A stretch of 8,805 nucleotides of DNA from Kiritimatiellota bacterium (GTDB taxonomy: Bacteria; Verrucomicrobiota; Lentisphaeria; Victivallales; JAADHT01): NCBI GenBank assembly GCA_013151705.1, contig JAADHT010000291.1:1-8805 (forward strand), read 5' to 3'. Under the pieces are notes generated by a model. That model was not told the origin of the DNA. It saw only the letters and a program-made list of their open reading frames with translations, and made no database searches. The translations under genes were made by a program, and so were the position numbers. Below are positions 4,816 through 8,805 of this stretch, piece after piece (within the stretch, counting starts at the first letter, position 1; every line of letters begins with the position of its first letter).

Positions 4816-6354
4816 ATGGAACGGACTGGATTGAAACAATTGGAGATTCTTTACAAGGTGTCGCATTTGGCGGCGAGTCATTCCGGAGAAATATCCGGGT
4901 TTTTGGACGACACCCTTAAAATTCTGGAGACCGACATGGGTATTCGTATCGGGACGTTCACAATGAAGCGTCCGGATGGTGATGAATTCGCCATAGCGGC
5001 CTCCATTGGCTTGACGCTCGAGGAGAAAGAGAAGGGGCGCTACCGTTTGGGCGAGGGGATTACGGGGCGGGTCGCGAAAACCGCGAAGCCCATAATCATA
5101 CCCGACATCAGCAAGGACTCCCACTTTTTAGGGAAAGCCCGCTCCGGCGATTCTCTGTCCGATACGGCCTTCATATGCGTTTCCATCGTGCATGCGAAGT
5201 CTGTTATCGGGACGATGAGCATTTGGTGCCCGACCGAGGCGATGGAGGATTTGAGGTCGAAAGAGCGTTTTCTGCGATTGGTGGCGAACATCTTGGCCGA
5301 GACGGTCGCGGCGGTCCGCGAGCAGGCCGAGGAGCGCGAAAGCTTGAAGCGGGAGAACGAACTGCTCCGTCTGCAATTGAAAGATCATTACGCGTTGGAC
5401 AAGATCATCGGCAGATGCGGAAATATGCGGGTGGTGTTTCAGCAGATCGCCCAAGTGGCCGACAGCACCGCCAATGTCTTGATCCGCGGAGAGTCCGGGA
5501 CTGGAAAGGAGCTGGTGGCCAGCGCCATTCACTTCAACAGTGACAGGAAAAACAATCCGTTCGTGGCCGTCAATTGCGCCGCTCTTCCCGAAAGTCTTAT
5601 TGAGAGCGAGTTGTTTGGACATGAGAAGGGAGCGTTCACCGGGGCGTTCAAAGAGAGGTCGGGCCGTTTCGCCAAAGCCAACGGAGGCACGATATTTCTT
5701 GATGAGATAGGAGACATTCCGCTTTCCGTCCAAGTGCGATTGCTGCGGGTGCTTCAAGAGCGTTCCTACGAGCCGGTCGGTGGGGACTCCACGAGGCGCG
5801 TCAATGTGAGAATAGTCGCGGCGACGAACAAGGATTTGGAGCGCGCCGTCGCCGCCGGCTCGTTCAGAGAGGATTTGTTCTACCGGTTGAACGTCTTTCC
5901 GATACATCTGCCGCCTCTGCGGCAAAGACGCTCCGACATAATGCTTCTCGCTGATCATTTTCTGCAGAAATACAACGATTGCTACAACAAAAACATCATG
6001 CGGATATCCACGTCCGCCATCAACATGATGATGGCGTACCATTGGCCGGGAAATGTCAGGGAGCTTGAAAACTGCATCGAGCGAGCCGTGCTGACGGCGT
6101 CGGACAAAGTGATTCACGGTTACAATCTGCCTCCATCGCTCCAGACCAGCAACGCCACCCACACGGAACTGGTTCCGGAGGACGGCGTCGATTTGAAGGC
6201 GATGGTCGACTCATACGAAAAAGAGATAATCATCGACACTTTGAAAAAGACCCGCGGCAACGCCTCGGCCGCCGCCAAACTTCTCAAAACCACCCAGAGA
6301 ATCCTGAACTACAGATTGCGGAAACTCGACATAACTTCCACTCGGTATCGGTAG
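4816..6354 (+). CDS. NifA-like sigma-54-dependent activator (GAF, AAA+, Fis HTH)
   Basis: This 512-residue enhancer-binding protein would remodel sigma-54 RNA polymerase by ATP hydrolysis. An N-terminal GAF sensor (about 10-165) is followed by a charged coiled-coil linker (about 165-190). The AAA+ core has Walker A GESGTGKE (225-232), the sigma-54-contact loop GAFTGA (272-277), Walker B GTIFLDEIGD (291-300), the arginine-finger segment FREDLFYRLN (350-359) and WPGNVRELEN (410-419). A Fis-type helix-turn-helix (about 466-506, with TTQRILNYRLRKLDI) ends the protein. There is no receiver domain, so it is built like NifA rather than NtrC. The start is the ATG at 4816, with AAGGA 7 bases upstream; an in-frame ATG at 4783 is less well spaced. 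Only Cys389 and Cys420 lie in or after the late AAA+ region, so the C-X4-C motif of oxygen-sensitive NifA is absent. The likely target is the divergent glnN-amtB-glnK operon. Confidence 0.92.
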   Translation: MERTGLKQLEILYKVSHLAASHSGEISGFLDDTLKILETDMGIRIGTFTMKRPDGDEFAIAASIGLTLEEKEKGRYRLGEGITGRVAKTAKPIIIPDISKDSHFLGKARSGDSLSDTAFICVSIVHAKSVIGTMSIWCPTEAMEDLRSKERFLRLVANILAETVAAVREQAEERESLKRENELLRLQLKDHYALDKIIGRCGNMRVVFQQIAQVADSTANVLIRGESGTGKELVASAIHFNSDRKNNPFVAVNCAALPESLIESELFGHEKGAFTGAFKERSGRFAKANGGTIFLDEIGDIPLSVQVRLLRVLQERSYEPVGGDSTRRVNVRIVAATNKDLERAVAAGSFREDLFYRLNVFPIHLPPLRQRRSDIMLLADHFLQKYNDCYNKNIMRISTSAINMMMAYHWPGNVRELENCIERAVLTASDKVIHGYNLPPSLQTSNATHTELVPEDGVDLKAMVDSYEKEIIIDTLKKTRGNASAAAKLLKTTQRILNYRLRKLDITSTRYR

Positions 6355-6691
6355 CGGCGAGCCAGTCAGCGCGAAGGAATATTCGTTTCACGAACAGGAA
6401 AAAGGGAACTGTTATAGTAACGAAAAAAGTGTTTATTGTCGCAATCGTCTGATATGGATCGAGCAGGACGCGCAAAAAGTGGGGCGGTACTTCCAGGCCG
6501 TCATTCCCTTCTGGTAAAACAATATTTTTCCACGCAAAGACGGTTCTATCGCTTTGAATTTGTTCTTTCAGGTGCTAGTGTCTGATTCCTTTGCCTTGTT
6601 CCGACGTTTTTTTCGCTCCCGGAGACAGACGATTCCCGCCATGCCCGTGAGTTCATTCTACGATTTTCACTGTATAACAATGGAGGTTGTC
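6355..6691 (+). other. Intergenic region between activator and glycosyltransferase
   Basis: This 337-base stretch has no supported gene. A short dyad TTCGT-TTC-ACGAA (6382-6394) lies 28 bases after the activator stop but lacks a T-run. ATTG-TCG-CAAT lies near 6435-6445. A TATAAC (6673-6678) stands close to the glycosyltransferase start without a good -35, and TTGAAT (6554-6559) has no clear -10 partner. A promoter for the next operon is expected here but cannot be fixed by eye. The glycosyltransferase frame is open back to 6554, but no family similarity precedes 6692. Confidence 0.5.
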
Positions 6692-7822
6692 ATGCGTATA
6701 GCGTACATATCGACGTATCCGCCCATCGAATGTGGACTCGCCACCTACACCAGTTTTTTGGTTGAGGCGATGAGTTCCACTCCGAACGAATTGCAAATTA
6801 TAAGCCAATACGGGGCCGAAGGGGACAACGTCCATCAAGCATACAGCCCCATGGATGGGGACCTTTCAAAAAAAATATTCGATATGACCGTCAAGGTCAC
6901 CCCGGACATTGTCCATTTACAGCACGAATACGGCCTTTATGGTGAAATTGACGGGATTGCCGTGTTGGATCTTATTTACCGATTCAAGTCCACGGCGACG
7001 CCGGTGGTGGCCACGCTGCATACGGTGCATTCTGAACCTCAATTCAGGATTAAAATGATTTTGACCACTATGTGTCGCGAGTTGGACGCCATTATCGTGC
7101 ACCAGAAATCGCATTCGGAATTGCTTCAGAGCGTTTACGGCGTGCCGCGGTCCAAGATACATGTGATTCCCCACGGAGCCAGGGATATTCCACCCGTCGA
7201 GAACGCCAAAGTGAAATTGGGGCTTTCAGGGAAAAAAGTAGCGTTGCTTGTCGGATATTTCCGTCCCACCAAATGTTTTGACAGAATCGTGGATATATTT
7301 CCCCGCGTCGTTGAGCGGTGCCCGGACGCGTGGCTGGTCATTTCCGGAAAAATGAGGGTTTTGGAATTCAGCGAGTACCGCAACGAGCTGTTCGAGAAGA
7401 TAGCCGCCTCGCCGGTCAAGGAAAGGATAGAGGTGTTTCGAGGACAGTTCCCCCAAAAAACATTTGACACCATCGTATCGGCGTCGGATGTTATGGTGTT
7501 CCCATACAGCGCTGGCGCTCAAAGCGGAGTCATGGCGCATGCGTTCTCTTTCGGCAAGCCGGTCGTCACCTCCGACCTGCCCGCTTTCGTCGATGCCGTG
7601 GACGAGTCCGGCGCGGGATTGTACGCTGGAAGCGATGATGAATACGTTGACGCCATCGTCAAACTTTTTGAGGACGAGAAACTGTACGAGCGTTGTTCGG
7701 CGAAAGCGCTGAAACATGTCAAAGAAAAAATATCCTGGGATATAGTTGCCAGGGAGACGTTGAATGTTTACAAACGTTTTGACGTGAATTTTCCCCGTTC
7801 GAGATATATTTACGAAGGATAG
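6692..7822 (+). CDS. GT4-family glycosyltransferase
   Basis: This 376-residue protein has the GT-B two-domain form of family GT4, retaining enzymes that transfer sugars from nucleotide donors. The N-terminal domain opens with MRIAYISTYPPIECGLATYT, where YPP and CGLATYT form a recognisable subfamily start. It continues with VHLQHEYGLYG (74-84) and ATLHTVHSEP (107-116). The donor domain starts around HVIPHGARDI (157-166) and GYFRPTKCFD (188-197), and includes FPYSAGAQSGVMAHAFSFGKP (270-290). This last segment occupies the EX7E position, but the usual first Glu is missing. The start is the ATG at 6692, with GGAGG 5 bases upstream. No signal peptide or membrane span is seen, so it is probably cytosolic or membrane-associated. 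It lies 10 bases upstream of a GH130 gene, which suggests joint work on a mannoside or related glycan. The substrate cannot be read from the sequence. Confidence 0.85.
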   Translation: MRIAYISTYPPIECGLATYTSFLVEAMSSTPNELQIISQYGAEGDNVHQAYSPMDGDLSKKIFDMTVKVTPDIVHLQHEYGLYGEIDGIAVLDLIYRFKSTATPVVATLHTVHSEPQFRIKMILTTMCRELDAIIVHQKSHSELLQSVYGVPRSKIHVIPHGARDIPPVENAKVKLGLSGKKVALLVGYFRPTKCFDRIVDIFPRVVERCPDAWLVISGKMRVLEFSEYRNELFEKIAASPVKERIEVFRGQFPQKTFDTIVSASDVMVFPYSAGAQSGVMAHAFSFGKPVVTSDLPAFVDAVDESGAGLYAGSDDEYVDAIVKLFEDEKLYERCSAKALKHVKEKISWDIVARETLNVYKRFDVNFPRSRYIYEG

Positions 7823-7832
7823 GAGCAGAGGC

Positions 7833-8805
7833 ATGATTTTTGACAAACATCCGGCGAATCCCCTGATAAAACCCGAAGACGTGGCCCCCTCGGCGGAAGG
7901 GTTCCGGGTCGTGGGCGCTCTCAATCCAGGAGCGGCCGTTTACGGTGATGAGATCATTCTGCTTTTGCGGGTGGCGGAGGATTGCGTCCCCGCTCCAGGC
8001 AAAGCGAGAGTTCCCGTCTATAATTTCGAATCGGGAATAGGCGTTCCCGAGGTGTTGGAGTTTGATCTCGACGATCCTAAGGTCTCGCTTAAAGACACAA
8101 GAGGAGTGGTTTACGATGGAAAGGATTATCTTTCGAGCATCAGCCACATACGCCTGGCCAGATCGAGAAACGGAGTGGATTTCGTCGTCGACGACAAGCC
8201 TTTCATTTTCCCTTGCGCCCAGAACGAGGAGTATGGAATAGAGGATGCGAGAGTCACACGCCTCGATGGCGGATATTATATAAACTACACCATTGTGTCG
8301 AGGGACGGCTGGTGCACGGCGCTGTCCGTGACCGACGATTTTCGAACCCACGATAGAATTGGCGTCATTTTCCATCCTCAAAACAAGGATGTGGCGATTT
8401 TTCCCGAGAGAATCAATGGAATGTACGCCGCGCTCCATCGTCCGAACAACGCCGGGTTCGGCAAGCCCTCGATCTGGTACGCCGAGTCTCCCGATCTTTT
8501 GCATTGGGGCAACCACAAATGTATCGCCCGCCCGAGAAACAACGCCTTTGAATCGGCGAAAATAGGCGGTGGAAGTCATCCGATCAAGACTGATCAGGGA
8601 TGGTTGTGCGTCTATCATGCCAAAAGCGACGATTCCAAGTACAGTTTATTCGCCATTCTGTTGGATACGCAGGAGCCATGGAAGGTGTTGAAAAGGTCGG
8701 AGAAGCCGATTATGGAACCTACCGAGCCGTACGAGACTTCCGGTTTTTTTCCGAACGTGGTTTTCACGAACGGATTAATCGAAAAGGATGGATTTGTTTA
8801 TATGT
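7833..8805 (+). CDS. GH130 mannoside phosphorylase-like protein (3' end outside window)
   Basis: The frame is open from ATG 7833 to the window edge: 324 codons, close to the usual 330-350 for the family, so only the C-terminal tail should be missing. Translation shows the five-bladed propeller marks of GH130: ALNPGA (29-34), LLLRV (43-47), SISHIRLARS (102-111), YGIEDAR (134-140) with the likely catalytic Asp138, NKDVAIFPERI (184-194), LHRP (201-204), SPDLLHWG (219-226) and GWLCVYHAK (256-264). Known members phosphorolyse, or in some subfamilies hydrolyse, beta-mannosidic linkages. Retention of the Arg in LLLRV, the Lys in NKD and the His in LHRP, where phosphate is bound in characterised phosphorylases, favours phosphorolysis; that is inference. 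AGGAG stands 7 bases before the ATG. There is no signal peptide, so it should act in the cytoplasm. It is in an operon with the GT4 gene. Ala follows the conserved Tyr-His (YHAK), where Gly is common. Confidence 0.88.
   Translation, partial: MIFDKHPANPLIKPEDVAPSAEGFRVVGALNPGAAVYGDEIILLLRVAEDCVPAPGKARVPVYNFESGIGVPEVLEFDLDDPKVSLKDTRGVVYDGKDYLSSISHIRLARSRNGVDFVVDDKPFIFPCAQNEEYGIEDARVTRLDGGYYINYTIVSRDGWCTALSVTDDFRTHDRIGVIFHPQNKDVAIFPERINGMYAALHRPNNAGFGKPSIWYAESPDLLHWGNHKCIARPRNNAFESAKIGGGSHPIKTDQGWLCVYHAKSDDSKYSLFAILLDTQEPWKVLKRSEKPIMEPTEPYETSGFFPNVVFTNGLIEKDGFVYM

Noticed and set aside
5128..6162. 344-codon minus-strand open frame opposite the activator gene
   Set aside because: It is a shadow of the AAA+ coding region, where the plus strand shows all conserved motifs.
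6554..6691. 46-codon in-frame extension of the glycosyltransferase
   Set aside because: The family starts at MRIAYIS, and GGAGG is placed correctly for the ATG at 6692.
7719..8618. 299-codon minus-strand open frame near the right end
   Set aside because: It lies opposite the glycosyltransferase end and the GH130 gene; the plus frame carries strong GH130 motifs and a good ribosome binding site.

Overview
This window is a nitrogen-assimilation locus from a bacterium that I cannot name with confidence. The DNA is about 50% GC with a moderately GC-rich coding bias. It carries a type III glutamine synthetase, an Amt transporter with a cleavable-looking signal peptide, a sigma-54 activator of the NifA type, and a GT4/GH130 pair. 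Type III glutamine synthetases are known from Bacteroidetes, cyanobacteria, spirochaetes, Elusimicrobia and the PVC group (Verrucomicrobia, Lentisphaerae). I lean towards a Gram-negative anaerobe of the last two groups; that is inference.

Layout. Positions 1-521 hold no supported gene but contain several inverted repeats. Positions 522-4465 (minus strand, read right to left) are a three-gene set: glutamine synthetase III (glnN), ammonium transporter (amtB) and PII signalling protein (glnK). amtB and glnK overlap. Positions 4466-4815 are a dense control region between divergent genes. For the minus strand it has a near-consensus sigma-54 promoter and a leader that can fold into an intrinsic terminator before the glnN start. 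For the plus strand it has a sigma-70-like promoter, and it also holds repeated TTACAATTTTGT boxes. Positions 4816-6354 (plus) encode the GAF-AAA+-Fis activator. Positions 6355-6691 are intergenic. Positions 6692-8805 (plus) hold a GT4 glycosyltransferase followed 10 bases later by a GH130 mannoside phosphorylase-like gene, which is cut by the window end.

How the parts fit. The likely reading is a self-contained nitrogen-stress module. The activator at 4816 would use sigma-54 to switch on the divergent glnN-amtB-glnK operon. AmtB imports ammonium, glutamine synthetase fixes it, and GlnK gates the transporter and reports 2-oxoglutarate and energy state. The hairpin terminator in the glnN leader suggests a second control step by attenuation, or alternatively a short sigma-54-driven RNA. 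The GT4/GH130 pair looks like an unrelated carbohydrate (probably mannoside) operon.
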